DNA from: Microthrixaceae bacterium
GTDB lineage: Bacteria > Actinomycetota > Acidimicrobiia > Acidimicrobiales > DATDAH01
Direction of reading: 5' to 3'
DNA: 64,000 nt
NCBI GenBank assembly: GCA_020637195.1
Contig: JACJWK010000003.1
Location: 186,001-250,000, forward strand
The notes below the pieces were generated by a model, which was not told where the DNA came from, did no database searches, and worked only from the letters and a program-made list of their open reading frames with translations. Both the position numbers and the translations under genes were made by a program. Of the stretch, positions 41,252-49,600 are shown piece after piece; within the stretch, counting starts at the first letter, position 1, and the number at the start of each line of letters is the position of its first letter.

Positions 41252-41671
41252 ATGAACGACTGGAACGCCAAGATCATCGACGAGTTCCGCAGCAACGGCG
41301 GGCACGTCGGCGGCGACTTCGAGGGCGCCCCCCTGCTGGTCCTGCACAGCACCGGCGCGAAGACGGGCCAGGAGCGGGTCGCCCCGATGATGTACCAGGC
41401 GGTCGACGGCGGCTACGCGGTGTTCGCGTCCAAGGCGGGCGCCCCCGACAACCCGGACTGGTACCACAACCTGCGGGCGCATCCCGAGGCCTCGATCGAG
41501 ATCGCCGGCGACGCCGGCGTCGAGACCCGCGACGTGACCGCCGAGGTGCTCGAGGGCGAGGCCCGCTCGACCATCTGGGAGACGCAGAAGCAGCGCTACC
41601 CCGGCTTCGCGGAGTACGAGGAGAAGACCGACCGGGTCATCCCGGTGGTGCTGCTCCGCCCCGCCGGCTGA
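41252..41671 (+). CDS. F420-dependent nitroreductase-like protein (Ddn family)
   Basis: 139 aa, split-barrel fold. LLVLHSTGAKTGQERVAPMMY (the G-x-K-T/S-G-x-x-R phosphate-binding pattern), DNPDWYHNLRAHPEASIEI and a C-terminal YPGFAEYEEKTDRVIPVVLL are diagnostic for the deazaflavin-dependent nitroreductase/quinone reductase family. Uses F420H2 to reduce quinones or nitro compounds. ATG 41252 has GGAGCGAGA 6 nt upstream. Divergent from the acyltransferase gene. Confidence 0.9.
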   Translation: MNDWNAKIIDEFRSNGGHVGGDFEGAPLLVLHSTGAKTGQERVAPMMYQAVDGGYAVFASKAGAPDNPDWYHNLRAHPEASIEIAGDAGVETRDVTAEVLEGEARSTIWETQKQRYPGFAEYEEKTDRVIPVVLLRPAG

Positions 41672-41725
41672 GGTCGGTCCGGGGCGGGCCGACCCGGCTC
41701 GTCCCGGCGCGCGAGACTGCCGGTC

Positions 41726-42268
41726 GTGATCATCTTCGGGTTCGGCGGGGGACGGCCGAAGGACCGGGGGCCGGTCGTGCCCGCCCGGTGCCCGAACTGC
41801 GGCAACGAGAACCACCTCCGGCACGTCTCGGTGACCCGCTGGTTCTCGCTGTTCTTCATCCCCCTCATCCCCTACTCCACCAAGCACTTCCTGTTGTGCC
41901 CGGTGTGCTCGCAGGGCCGTCCGCTCACCCGTGAGCAGGCCGCGCGCGCCGGCGAGATGGTGGAGGCGACGCGCCGCCGCCAGGCGGGCGAGCTGTCCCA
42001 CGAGGACTACGTCGCCCGCGCCGCGGCGTTCACCTCGCTCCTGCGGCCCATCGACGTGGCCGGCGCCGACCAGCCCGCGCCCGCCCCGCTCCCGCCACCA
42101 CCGGGCACTCCCCTCCCGCCGCCGCCGAGCGCCCCCCTCCCCGAGGCACCGCCGGTCGAGGCCATGGGCCCCGGGCCCGCGGCACCGACCGACGGGTGCG
42201 TCTCGTGCGGCTGCCCGCTGCCGGACCACGCCCGCTTCTGCCCCAACTGCGGCCGGCCCGCCGACTGA
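41726..42268 (+). CDS. Double zinc-ribbon protein with proline-rich linker
   Basis: 180 aa. N-terminal ribbon C22-P-N-C25 ... C58-P-V-C61 enclosing an unusually hydrophobic stretch WFSLFFIPLIPY, as in the zinc_ribbon_15 family. A Glu-rich helix follows, then a proline-rich linker (about 118-150), and a C-terminal second ribbon C-V-S-C-G-C ... C-P-N-C-G. Function unknown; the hydrophobic ribbon suggests membrane or protein contact. GTG 41726 follows GAGACT (41713-41718) at 7 nt. Confidence 0.8.
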   Translation: MIIFGFGGGRPKDRGPVVPARCPNCGNENHLRHVSVTRWFSLFFIPLIPYSTKHFLLCPVCSQGRPLTREQAARAGEMVEATRRRQAGELSHEDYVARAAAFTSLLRPIDVAGADQPAPAPLPPPPGTPLPPPPSAPLPEAPPVEAMGPGPAAPTDGCVSCGCPLPDHARFCPNCGRPAD

Positions 42269-42269
42269 T

Positions 42270-42304
42270 CCCCGGCGGGTCCGGGGCCGACGACCGATCG
42301 GCGG
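42270..42304. terminator. Hairpins between convergent zinc-ribbon and P450 genes
   Basis: CCCCGG-cgggt-CCGGGG (42270-42286) followed by ACGACC-7 nt-GGTCGT, directly after the stop of the zinc-ribbon gene and before the P450 stop. Confidence 0.5.
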
Positions 42305-42321
42305 TCGTGCGCCTGACGTGG

Positions 42322-43593
42322 TCAGCGAGGGACGACGCGCACCGGGACGGCCTCGAAGCCCCGGAGGGTCATGCGGTGACGGCGGACGAGCGGCCCGTCG
42401 AGCTCGATGCTGCGGCAGCGCTCGATCAGCGAGCCGAAGACCTCGTGGCCCTCGGCCCGGGAGAGGTTGGCCCCGAGGCAGTAGTGGATGCCCGACGCGA
42501 AGCTCATCGGCGGGCCCTCGTCGCGGCCCACGTCGAAGCGGTCGGGATCGGCGAAGTGGTCGGGGTCGCGGTTGGCGGCCCCCAGCAGGGTGACCACGCT
42601 CTGACCTTCGGGCACCGGCTCGCCGGCGACCTCGGCGGGCTCGAGGGCGGTGCGCACGTCGAGCTGCACCGGGGAGTCCCAGCGCAGCATCTCCTCCACC
42701 GCGCCCGGCAGCCGCGCCGGGTCGTCCCACAGCCGCGCCATCTCGGCGGGGTTGCGGAGCAGGGCGGCCATGCCGTTGCCGATCAGGTTGGTGGTGGTCT
42801 CGAAGCCGGCCGCGAACAAGAGCATGGCCACGACGATGACCTCGGGCTCGCTGAGGCGGTCGCCGGCGTCGTCCACGGCGAGGAGGTCGGTCAGCAGGTC
42901 GTCGCGGGGCCGGGCCCTGCGCTCGGCCACGAGGCCCTCGAAGTAGCGGTACACCTCGGCGTTGGCGGCCTCGGCGGCCTTCAGCTCCTCGACGGTGGCC
43001 CCCGCCTCGATGCCCGCGGCGGCCGCGGTGATGAGGCTGCGGAACCGGGGCCAGTCGGCCTCGGGCACGCCCACCATCGCCCCGATCACCGCCACGGGCA
43101 GCGGGAAGCCGACGGCCTCGAGCAGGTCGCCGCCGCCCTGCTCGACGAAGCGGTCGACCACCCCGTCGGCGAGGGCGCGGATGCGCGAGCGCAGCTCCTC
43201 CACCCGCCGGGGGGTGAACGCCCGGGACACGAGTCCCCGCTGGCGGGTGTGGGCCGGCGGGTTGAGGAACAGCATCGACATGGGCCGGTCGGGCCCGCGC
43301 CGGCGGAGCAGGTCCCGGCGGTACTCGGCGACGGCCGGGTCGCTGCTGGGGATCAGGCTGTCGCCCTCGCGGGTGGCCTTGCCGAACCGGTTGTCCCGCA
43401 ACACCTCGCGGCAGTCCTCGTAGCGGGTGAGGAAGATCGCCCCGGTGGCGCTGTGGTGCACCGGGGCGTGCGCCCGGAGGCGGTGGTAGTAGGGGTTGGG
43501 GTCGTCGAGCCCCGCGTCGGAGAAGAACAGCGCGGCGAGCGCCTCGTCGGGCGCCATCTCGCGCACCGGCACGGTGCCCTCCTCGACGCTCAC
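42322..43593 (-). CDS. Cytochrome P450
   Basis: 423 aa, the usual soluble bacterial length. The heme ligand is C372 in FASGIHYCLGANLSRAEG. The I-helix is AGFETTTN, with Glu and Thr for oxygen activation, and the K-helix is EEMLR. Hydroxylates an unknown substrate using ferredoxin partners not present here. It belongs broadly with the CYP107/CYP125-like actinobacterial enzymes, but no finer call is safe. GTG 43593 is preceded by TACCGT (43600-43605) at 6 nt. Confidence 0.93.
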   Translation of the reverse strand: MSVEEGTVPVREMAPDEALAALFFSDAGLDDPNPYYHRLRAHAPVHHSATGAIFLTRYEDCREVLRDNRFGKATREGDSLIPSSDPAVAEYRRDLLRRRGPDRPMSMLFLNPPAHTRQRGLVSRAFTPRRVEELRSRIRALADGVVDRFVEQGGGDLLEAVGFPLPVAVIGAMVGVPEADWPRFRSLITAAAAGIEAGATVEELKAAEAANAEVYRYFEGLVAERRARPRDDLLTDLLAVDDAGDRLSEPEVIVVAMLLFAAGFETTTNLIGNGMAALLRNPAEMARLWDDPARLPGAVEEMLRWDSPVQLDVRTALEPAEVAGEPVPEGQSVVTLLGAANRDPDHFADPDRFDVGRDEGPPMSFASGIHYCLGANLSRAEGHEVFGSLIERCRSIELDGPLVRRHRMTLRGFEAVPVRVVPR

Positions 43594-43619
43594 GTCCCCA
43601 CGGTACGCCGCCCCGACCC

Positions 43620-44129
43620 CTACGAGCGCGGGTGGTCCGGGCCGTCGGGGGCGTCGGGGGCGGGGCGCACCTTGTAGACCAGGCGACCGTTGGCCACCAC
43701 CCGGCCGTCGTCGGCCGCCCGGACCTCGGCCTCGGTGAAGACGATGGACCTGCCCCGCTGGGTGACCCAGCCCTCGGCGACGGCGTCGGCGCGCACGAGG
43801 GCCGAGCGGTACTCGACGCTCATCGTGAGCGTGAGCATCTGGGGCACGGCCGGGAAGACCCATCCGATCGCGGGGACGACCACGGTGTCGATGAGCGAGG
43901 CGATGGCGCCACCGTGCACCGGGCCCGCGGGCTGTTCGAGCTCGGGTCGGTAGGGCAGGCGCAGCCGGCAGTAGTCCCGGCGCAGCTCCTCCACCCGGAA
44001 GCCGAGGAGCTTCGGGTAGAGCTCGCGGCCGGGCCAGACGCAGAAGTGCTTCCAGAGCTCGGCGGCGTCGGGCGGCAGCGGGGGGTGCTGGGCGGCCCGG
44101 GGAGCGAGGAGGTCGGCGGCGTCGGTCAC
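43620..44129 (-). CDS. Hotdog-fold thioesterase (PaaI-like)
   Basis: 169 aa. The core GPVHGGAIASLIDTVVVPA is the hotdog helix with the catalytic Asp/Glu region; the strands MSVEYRSALVRADAVAEGWVTQRGRSIVFTEAEV follow. Likely hydrolyses an acyl-CoA or aromatic acyl-CoA. GTG 44129 follows TACGGT (44136-44141) at 6 nt. Same strand as the P450 gene and 26 nt ahead of it, possibly co-transcribed, although the P450 has its own -10-like box. Confidence 0.85.
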   Translation of the reverse strand: MTDAADLLAPRAAQHPPLPPDAAELWKHFCVWPGRELYPKLLGFRVEELRRDYCRLRLPYRPELEQPAGPVHGGAIASLIDTVVVPAIGWVFPAVPQMLTLTMSVEYRSALVRADAVAEGWVTQRGRSIVFTEAEVRAADDGRVVANGRLVYKVRPAPDAPDGPDHPRS

Positions 44130-44141
44130 GGCGTGACCGTA
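44130..44141 (-). promoter_or_regulatory. -10-like box for the leaderless thioesterase gene
   Basis: TACGGT at 44136-44141 (minus strand), 6 nt before GTG 44129; no SD is present. The same hexamer and spacing occur at 23966-23971 for the esterase gene. Confidence 0.5.
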
Positions 44142-44152
44142 CGCGCGCCGGC

Positions 44153-44362
44153 TCAGTCCTTCGTGGCGACGTGGTTGGGCACCACGTTCATCTTGGTCTC
44201 GAAGACCACGTCCTCGATCTCGCGCTGCTCGCCGCCGAGCCGGGCCCGCAGTTGCGCCCGGCAGTCGTCGCAGGGGCCGTAGAAGCGGGCGGCGGCGGGC
44301 CGACCGCAGCGGGGGCAGTCGAAGTCGTGCAGCTCGCTGAGGTCCGTGGTCACCATGCTCAC
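44153..44362 (-). CDS. Small zinc-ribbon protein
   Basis: 69 aa. C16-P-R-C19 and C31-D-D-C34 form a zinc knuckle pair; the rest is charged, ending N-V-V-P-N-H-V-A-T-K-D. I do not know its function. GTG 44362 lies 6 nt after GATGAT (44369-44374); an internal ATG two codons later is the alternative start. It sits upstream of the thioesterase on the same strand. Confidence 0.75.
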   Translation of the reverse strand: MSMVTTDLSELHDFDCPRCGRPAAARFYGPCDDCRAQLRARLGGEQREIEDVVFETKMNVVPNHVATKD

Positions 44363-44435
44363 GTCGCCATCATCGCCGACGGCGCACCCCGAGCGGGCGA
44401 CCCGACCGCGGCCCGCCCACCGCCGGCGCCCGCGG

Positions 44436-45269
44436 TCAGCGCGGCTCGAGGCCGACGAGGTCGGCGAGCAGCTCCATCGAGCGCAGCCACTCGTCGAGGT
44501 CGTTCCGCCACGGTGCCGCGACCACGTAGTCCACCCCGGCGGCCTCGTAGCGCTCGCGCTCGTCGCGGATGCGGTCGGGCTCCATGCCCTGCGGATCCCA
44601 GCCCGTGCGCAGCGAGATCCGGAACGTGGGCTCGGGGCGCTCGGCCCGCAACGCCGCGACGGGGGCCCGCACCTCGTCGGGGTCGAGGCCGATCAGGTGG
44701 AAGCCGTCGCCCTTCTCGATCGCCCGCCGCCGCGCCCGCGTCCCCGATCCCCCCACCCAGATCGGGATGTCGTGGGCGGGCTGGGGCAGCACCCGCAGGT
44801 CGTCGAAGCGGGTGAAGCGGCCGTGGAACGTGGCGGGGTCGTCGCGCCACACGACCCGCCAGAGGTCGAGCAGCTCGTCGAGGCGGTCGCCGCGGTCGCC
44901 GAACTCGTAACCGAGGGCGGCGTACTCGCCCGCCGACCACCCCACCCCCACGCCCACGGTGAGGCGCCCGCCGGACAGGCGGTCCAGGCTGGCGAGCTGG
45001 TTGGCCGCTTCCAGCGGGTTGTGCTGGGGGGCGACGAGCACGCTGGTGCCGAGGCCCACGACCGAGGTGACCGCCGCCGCCCAGGTCAGGGTGATCATCG
45101 GGTCCAGCAGGTACGGCGACGGGTAGTCCTGGTCCGCGGGCTGCACGAGGTGGTCGCTGACCCAGACGCCGGCGAAGCCCCGGGCCTCGGCCAGCGCGGC
45201 CGCCCGGGTGACGGCCTCGGGGCCGGCGACCCGGCCGTACTGGGGCAGGTGGATGCCGACGTCGAGCAT
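44436..45269 (-). CDS. LLM-class F420-dependent oxidoreductase
   Basis: 277 aa, luciferase-like TIM barrel. LDVGIHLPQYG, GVWVSDHLVQP, VLVAPQHNPLEAANQLASLDRLSGGRLTVGVGVGW and IPIWVGGSG are the classic motifs of the F420-dependent LLM family. Transfers hydride between F420 and an unknown alcohol or ketone substrate. ATG 45269 lies 6 nt after TAGGAC (45276-45281). Confidence 0.9.
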   Translation of the reverse strand: MLDVGIHLPQYGRVAGPEAVTRAAALAEARGFAGVWVSDHLVQPADQDYPSPYLLDPMITLTWAAAVTSVVGLGTSVLVAPQHNPLEAANQLASLDRLSGGRLTVGVGVGWSAGEYAALGYEFGDRGDRLDELLDLWRVVWRDDPATFHGRFTRFDDLRVLPQPAHDIPIWVGGSGTRARRRAIEKGDGFHLIGLDPDEVRAPVAALRAERPEPTFRISLRTGWDPQGMEPDRIRDERERYEAAGVDYVVAAPWRNDLDEWLRSMELLADLVGLEPR

Positions 45270-45319
45270 CCCGACGTCCTACCAGAGTCCGGGCGGGCGG
45301 GGAGCCGGCGGTGGGGGGA

Positions 45320-47011
45320 TCAGCGGCGCACGGCGCGGGCCCGGACCACGTCGACGAGCGTCGGCGTGGCCGTCGAGGCGACGGTGACGTCGACCTTGCG
45401 GGACGATCCCCAGGTCGAGCGCCGGAAGGCGGTGACCTTCACCTTCACCGTCGCCGTCGCCCCGGGGGCCAGGTCGGCCACGACGTAGGTGCCGGCCAGC
45501 ACCTCGTCGGTGATGTCCTGGCCGGCGCGGACGACCCGGACCCGGAAGCCGGTGGGTGCCCCCGAGACGGCCGCCGCCAGGCGGAACGACGACGTGACCT
45601 CGCCGTCGTTGCCGATGCGGACGGGGAAGACCGCCGTCGAGCGCTTGGCCACCGGCGCGGTCTGGAGCTGGGTGGCCCCGGGGGTGTCCCGGTAGAGGTC
45701 GGCGCCGACGAACGGACCGGTGCGGGAGCCGGCGATCTCGGCGTCGGGGCGACACGGCACGACGGCGACCGACACGGCCGAGGGCGGGCCCTCGCCGACG
45801 TCGTTGGCGGCGACCACCCGGTACTCGTGGCGCCCGCAGTCGACGGGTTGGTCGGTGGCGGTCGTGGCGCCCGGCCCGGTGGTGGCGATGGTGGCGTTGT
45901 CGCGGATGACCCGGTAGCCGGTGATCGGCGCGCCGCCGTCGTCGCCGGGTGCCTGCCAGCCGACCTGGACGAGGCCGGGACCGGGGCTGGTGGTGACCGC
46001 CGGCGCGCCCGGGACGCCGGGGAGGTCGGCGGCGAGGACGGAGGGCGCGGCCACGGGCACCCCGTCGCTCCACGCGCCCAGGTCGTGGGTGATGCTGCGC
46101 TGCCCGTCGAGGTTGGCGTCGAGCGCGGCCCAGTAGTACCGCCAGTCCATGGCGTCCTGCTCGGCGGTGCCGCCGAAGAACTGGAGGAGGAAGTTGGGGA
46201 TGCCGCCGCTGCTCTGGATGGGCGACATGTGGTCGGCGTCGAGACCCGGGCTGCCACGGCCGTCGGTGTGCGCCTGGTAGACGACGCGCGACGACGCGCC
46301 GGTGAGGGCGGCGAACAGCCCGAGCGACTCGGAGGGCGGCGCGATGGTGTCGTCGTCGCCGGTGAGGATCATCGTGCGCGCGGTCGTCGCCGGGGCCGCC
46401 TGCTGCCAGTCGATGGGCACGATCGTGACGAACGACGGGGCGCCCGCGCCCGTGGACGGGTTGGCGAGCGTGACGCTGTCGACGGCGGGGCCCCCGGCGC
46501 CCATCCACGAGGCCGACAGCAGCCCGCCGAGCGAGTGGCCGAACAGGTGCAGGGGCCCGGCCTGCGCGCCGAGCGACCCGAGCGCGCCCTGGGTGGCGGC
46601 GATGGCCCGGCTGAGCATCACGTTCTGGTTGTTGTCGTTGAAGATCCCGAGACCGGTCAGGTTGAACTGCGGGTAGACCACGATGTAGCCCTGCCGCGTC
46701 AGGTGGTCGATGTGGGGCTGATAGGGCTCGGGGTCGGTCAGCGAGAAGCCGTGCAGGTACACCACCACGGGCGCCGAGGCACCGTCGCGCAGCGTCGTGG
46801 GCACCCACCACCACACCTTGGTGCCGTCGTTCGCGCTGCCCGCCTCGAACCGGGTGGCGCCCGCGCTCACGTAGCCGGCGGTCGACCCGTAGCCCGTGGC
46901 CTGACGGCCCGGCGGCGTGGCCGCCCAGGCAGGTGAGGCGAGGGCGAGCAGCAGCGCCGCCACCAGTCCGAGCGTGACCGTGAGTCGTCCGAGCGTCCGT
47001 GATCCGCGCAC
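45320..47011 (-). CDS. Secreted alpha/beta hydrolase with fibronectin type III domain
   Basis: 563 aa. Sec signal peptide, cleavage after A-S-P-A-W-A near residue 30. Hydrolase domain about 60-310 with VVVYLHGFSL, nucleophile serine in LFGHSLGG and TGDDDTIAPP (acid region). One Fn3 domain follows (about 335-420: APAVTTSPGPGLVQVGW ... YRVVAANDVGEGPPS), then a C-terminal beta-rich repeat domain like the bacterial DUF11/CARDB type. Probably an extracellular esterase or polymer-degrading enzyme; substrate unknown. GTG 47011 follows TAGCGT (47019-47024) at 7 nt. Confidence 0.82.
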   Translation of the reverse strand: MRGSRTLGRLTVTLGLVAALLLALASPAWAATPPGRQATGYGSTAGYVSAGATRFEAGSANDGTKVWWWVPTTLRDGASAPVVVYLHGFSLTDPEPYQPHIDHLTRQGYIVVYPQFNLTGLGIFNDNNQNVMLSRAIAATQGALGSLGAQAGPLHLFGHSLGGLLSASWMGAGGPAVDSVTLANPSTGAGAPSFVTIVPIDWQQAAPATTARTMILTGDDDTIAPPSESLGLFAALTGASSRVVYQAHTDGRGSPGLDADHMSPIQSSGGIPNFLLQFFGGTAEQDAMDWRYYWAALDANLDGQRSITHDLGAWSDGVPVAAPSVLAADLPGVPGAPAVTTSPGPGLVQVGWQAPGDDGGAPITGYRVIRDNATIATTGPGATTATDQPVDCGRHEYRVVAANDVGEGPPSAVSVAVVPCRPDAEIAGSRTGPFVGADLYRDTPGATQLQTAPVAKRSTAVFPVRIGNDGEVTSSFRLAAAVSGAPTGFRVRVVRAGQDITDEVLAGTYVVADLAPGATATVKVKVTAFRRSTWGSSRKVDVTVASTATPTLVDVVRARAVRR

Positions 47012-47024
47012 GGCGACGACGCTA
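47012..47024 (-). promoter_or_regulatory. -10-like box for the leaderless secreted hydrolase gene
   Basis: TAGCGT at 47019-47024 (minus strand), 7 nt before GTG 47011. Confidence 0.5.
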
Positions 47025-47093
47025 GTCAGCGGGCCGGCCCGCGGACCGGTCGGGCCGGCCGCGTCGGCTCTGCGCAGCGCAGCTCACCTCAGC

Positions 47094-48284
47094 TCAGCCG
47101 ACCACGGCCGCGGTGACCACGTCCTCGAAGCGGTGGGCCGCCCAGGACACCGGGCCGACCTCGTCGCTCCACTCGGTGACGACCTCGAAGTAGACGCCGA
47201 CGACGCCCGTGGAGGGATCGATCCAGACGTCGATGCCGCCGGCGCCGCCGTGGCGCAGGGAGCCCACCGCGACGGTGGCGCCGCCGAACCGCAGCCACGG
47301 GGCGGTGCCCGTGACCGCGTAGCCGTAGCCCCAGCGGGCCTCGGGGCGGTGCATGCCGAGCACCTCGGCGGCGATGCCCGGCACCTGGTCGGTGGTCATC
47401 ACCCGGACGGCGTCGCCGCTGAGCACCCGCCGCCCTCCGGCGAGGCCGCGGTCGAGGATCATCTGCGCGAAGCGCAGGGCGTCGACCGCCGTGGCGTGCA
47501 CCCCCGAGGCGCCGTCGTCGCTCTTCGCCCAGAGGGGGTCGTCGAAGGCGATCGGGCTGTCCGGGTGCTCGGGGCCGAAGGGGATGCCGGGCGGGCGGCC
47601 GATGACCCGGTCGGCCCAGTCGTCGGGCACGATCACCGCGCTCGAGGTCATGGCGAGGGGCTCGAAGAGGTGGCGGCGCATGGCGGCGTCGAGGGAGTCG
47701 CCGGTGACCCGGCGGATGATCTCGCCCAGCAGCGTGTAGTTGAGGTTGCAGTACTGCATGATCACGCCGGGCACCTCGCGCCGCGGCGTCTCGAAGCACG
47801 GGGTGAGAAGGATCTCGTCGAGCAGGCTGCGCCCTCCCGGCGACCAGCCGGCGATCACGTCGTCGAGGCGCTCGTCGACCCGGGCGAGGAAGTCGTCCTC
47901 GTGCCAACCCGAGGTGTGGGTGAGCAGGCTGTTGACCATCACCTCGTCGTGACCCTGGCCCTCGAGCTCGGGGAGGTGCACGGTGATGGGCTCGTTCAGG
48001 CCGACGAGGCCCCGCTCGACGAGGCAGAGCAGCACCGCCGCGGTCATGGGCTTGGTCTGCGAGGCGAGGGGGAAGATGCTGTCGGTGGTCACCGCCGGGC
48101 CGCCCGGTCGGTGCTCGCCCACGGCATGGGTGAAGACGACCCGCCCGTGGCGGGCGACCACCGCCACGAGGGTCGGCGACCTCCCCGTGTCGTACTGGCG
48201 TTGCATCAACGCGGCGGCGTCCTCGAGGCGGGCGGGCGACATCCCGACCTCCGCCGGGTCGGCGAGCGCGGTGTCGAGGCTCAC
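47094..48284 (-). CDS. Serine beta-lactamase-like hydrolase (copy 2 of a tandem pair)
   Basis: 396 aa, class C beta-lactamase/esterase fold. S-x-x-K active site in FPLASQTKPM, tyrosine motif Y-C-N-L-N-Y and a late H-G-G-A-G-G block in place of KTG. No signal peptide, so an intracellular esterase or D-aminopeptidase-like enzyme is more likely than antibiotic resistance. The GTG at 48284 overlaps the stop of its upstream paralogue (GTGA), so the pair is translationally coupled. Confidence 0.87.
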   Translation of the reverse strand: MSLDTALADPAEVGMSPARLEDAAALMQRQYDTGRSPTLVAVVARHGRVVFTHAVGEHRPGGPAVTTDSIFPLASQTKPMTAAVLLCLVERGLVGLNEPITVHLPELEGQGHDEVMVNSLLTHTSGWHEDDFLARVDERLDDVIAGWSPGGRSLLDEILLTPCFETPRREVPGVIMQYCNLNYTLLGEIIRRVTGDSLDAAMRRHLFEPLAMTSSAVIVPDDWADRVIGRPPGIPFGPEHPDSPIAFDDPLWAKSDDGASGVHATAVDALRFAQMILDRGLAGGRRVLSGDAVRVMTTDQVPGIAAEVLGMHRPEARWGYGYAVTGTAPWLRFGGATVAVGSLRHGGAGGIDVWIDPSTGVVGVYFEVVTEWSDEVGPVSWAAHRFEDVVTAAVVG

Positions 48285-49462
48285 GGGCCCACCACGGCCC
48301 CGGTGACGACGTCCTGGAAGCGGTGGCCCACGCCCGAGATCGGCTGGTTGTCGGGCGACATCGCCGTCAGCACCTCGAACCACACGCCGACGATGCCGTG
48401 CTCGAAGTCGATCCAGAAGTTGATCCCACCGGCGCCCGGGTGACTCACCGAGCCGAGCGGCACGAGCCCACCTCCGAACCAGGCCCAGCGCTGCTCGCAG
48501 ATCACCGAGAACCCGTAGCCCCACGAGCCCTCGGGTACGGGGATCTCGGTGTTGAACCGGGCCGGCGTGCCCGGGATCTGGTTGGTGGTCATCGACCGGA
48601 CCGTCGACGGGGCCAGGACGCGCCGACCGTCGAGGGTCCCACCGTCGAGCATCGCCTGCGCGAACCGGGCCAGATCCAGCGGCGACGAGAACAGCCCGGC
48701 CGCTCCCGAGTCGCTGTCCCGCCAGAAGTCGGTGTCCGCCGACACCATGCCGTTGGCGCCCATGGGCAGGTCCGGGTCCCGGGTGACCAGGTGCGGTCGG
48801 AGCGCATCGGTGACCCGGAGCACGCTGCGGTGCAGGCCGAGCGGCTCGAGCACCCGCTCGCGCATCGCAGCATCGAGCGTCCCGCCCGTCGTGCGGCGGA
48901 CGATCTCGGCCAGCAGCTCGTAGTTGCCGTTGGCGTACATCATCTCCTCGCCGGCGGCGCAGAACCGGACGGGGTCGTACGCCATGGCCAGGAACAGCCC
49001 GGTGAGGGGGTCGCGGTCGGGCGGCAGGGGTGGCAGGTCGCCGGCGACGAGGTGCGCCTCGAGACGACCGGTCAGCATCTCGGACTCCCAGCCCGGCGTG
49101 TGGGTGAGCAGGTGGTGCACCAACACGTCGTCGTTGGTGCCGTCGTCCAGCTCGGGCACGTGGTCGACGACCGGCTCGTAGATGCCGACCCGGCCCTCCT
49201 CCACCAGGCTCAGCAGCGTCGCCGCGCAGAAGGGCTTGGTGGCCGACGCCAGCGGCCAGAGGTGGTCGAGCTCGAGCGGCGACCCGTCGGGATGTCGGAC
49301 GCCGGCGGCCTCGGCGAGCACGAGGGTGCCGTGGCGGGCCACCACCGCGGCCACCGACGGGGACCGGCCGGACTCGACGTGGGCGTGCACCAGGGCGCGG
49401 GCCCACCCGACGCGCTCGGGGTCGAGCCCCACGTCCTCGGGTCGCCCTGCCTCCAGCCCCAC
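48281..49462 (-). CDS. Serine beta-lactamase-like hydrolase (copy 1 of a tandem pair)
   Basis: 393 aa, paralogous to the next gene along its whole length. S-x-x-K in WPLASATKPF, Y-A-N-G-N-Y and H-P-G-A-G-G near the C-terminus; both proteins share the opening pattern of a short leader, then D-x-x-R and a G-R-S-P motif. Substrate unknown. GTG 49462 has a strong GGAGGAG SD. It heads a two-gene operon, probably produced by duplication. Confidence 0.87.
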   Translation of the reverse strand: MGLEAGRPEDVGLDPERVGWARALVHAHVESGRSPSVAAVVARHGTLVLAEAAGVRHPDGSPLELDHLWPLASATKPFCAATLLSLVEEGRVGIYEPVVDHVPELDDGTNDDVLVHHLLTHTPGWESEMLTGRLEAHLVAGDLPPLPPDRDPLTGLFLAMAYDPVRFCAAGEEMMYANGNYELLAEIVRRTTGGTLDAAMRERVLEPLGLHRSVLRVTDALRPHLVTRDPDLPMGANGMVSADTDFWRDSDSGAAGLFSSPLDLARFAQAMLDGGTLDGRRVLAPSTVRSMTTNQIPGTPARFNTEIPVPEGSWGYGFSVICEQRWAWFGGGLVPLGSVSHPGAGGINFWIDFEHGIVGVWFEVLTAMSPDNQPISGVGHRFQDVVTGAVVGP

Positions 49463-49533
49463 TGCCGACGCTCCTCCCGTCGCCCCCGATGATGCCCCAC
49501 GGTCGCCACCGCCGCCGCCCGCGCACCCCGAAG

Positions 49534-49574
49534 TCGAGGCGATGGCGGTCGCATCCCGACCGCCATCGCCTCGA
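49534..49574 (-). terminator. Strong hairpin terminator after the second cyclase/ATPase gene
   Basis: A perfect 18-bp inverted repeat, TCGAGGCGATGGCGGTCG (49534-49551) and its complement (49557-49574), with a 5-nt loop. It lies 27 nt downstream of the stop of the minus-strand regulator gene, and before the start of the hydrolase pair. Confidence 0.75.
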
Positions 49575-49600
49575 GAACGGGTCAGCTCGGAGCCGCGACC

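Noticed and set aside
47094..49462. Tandem beta-lactamase-like genes as antibiotic resistance
   Set aside because: No signal peptides and an HxGAGG block instead of KTG; such proteins are usually esterases or peptidases.
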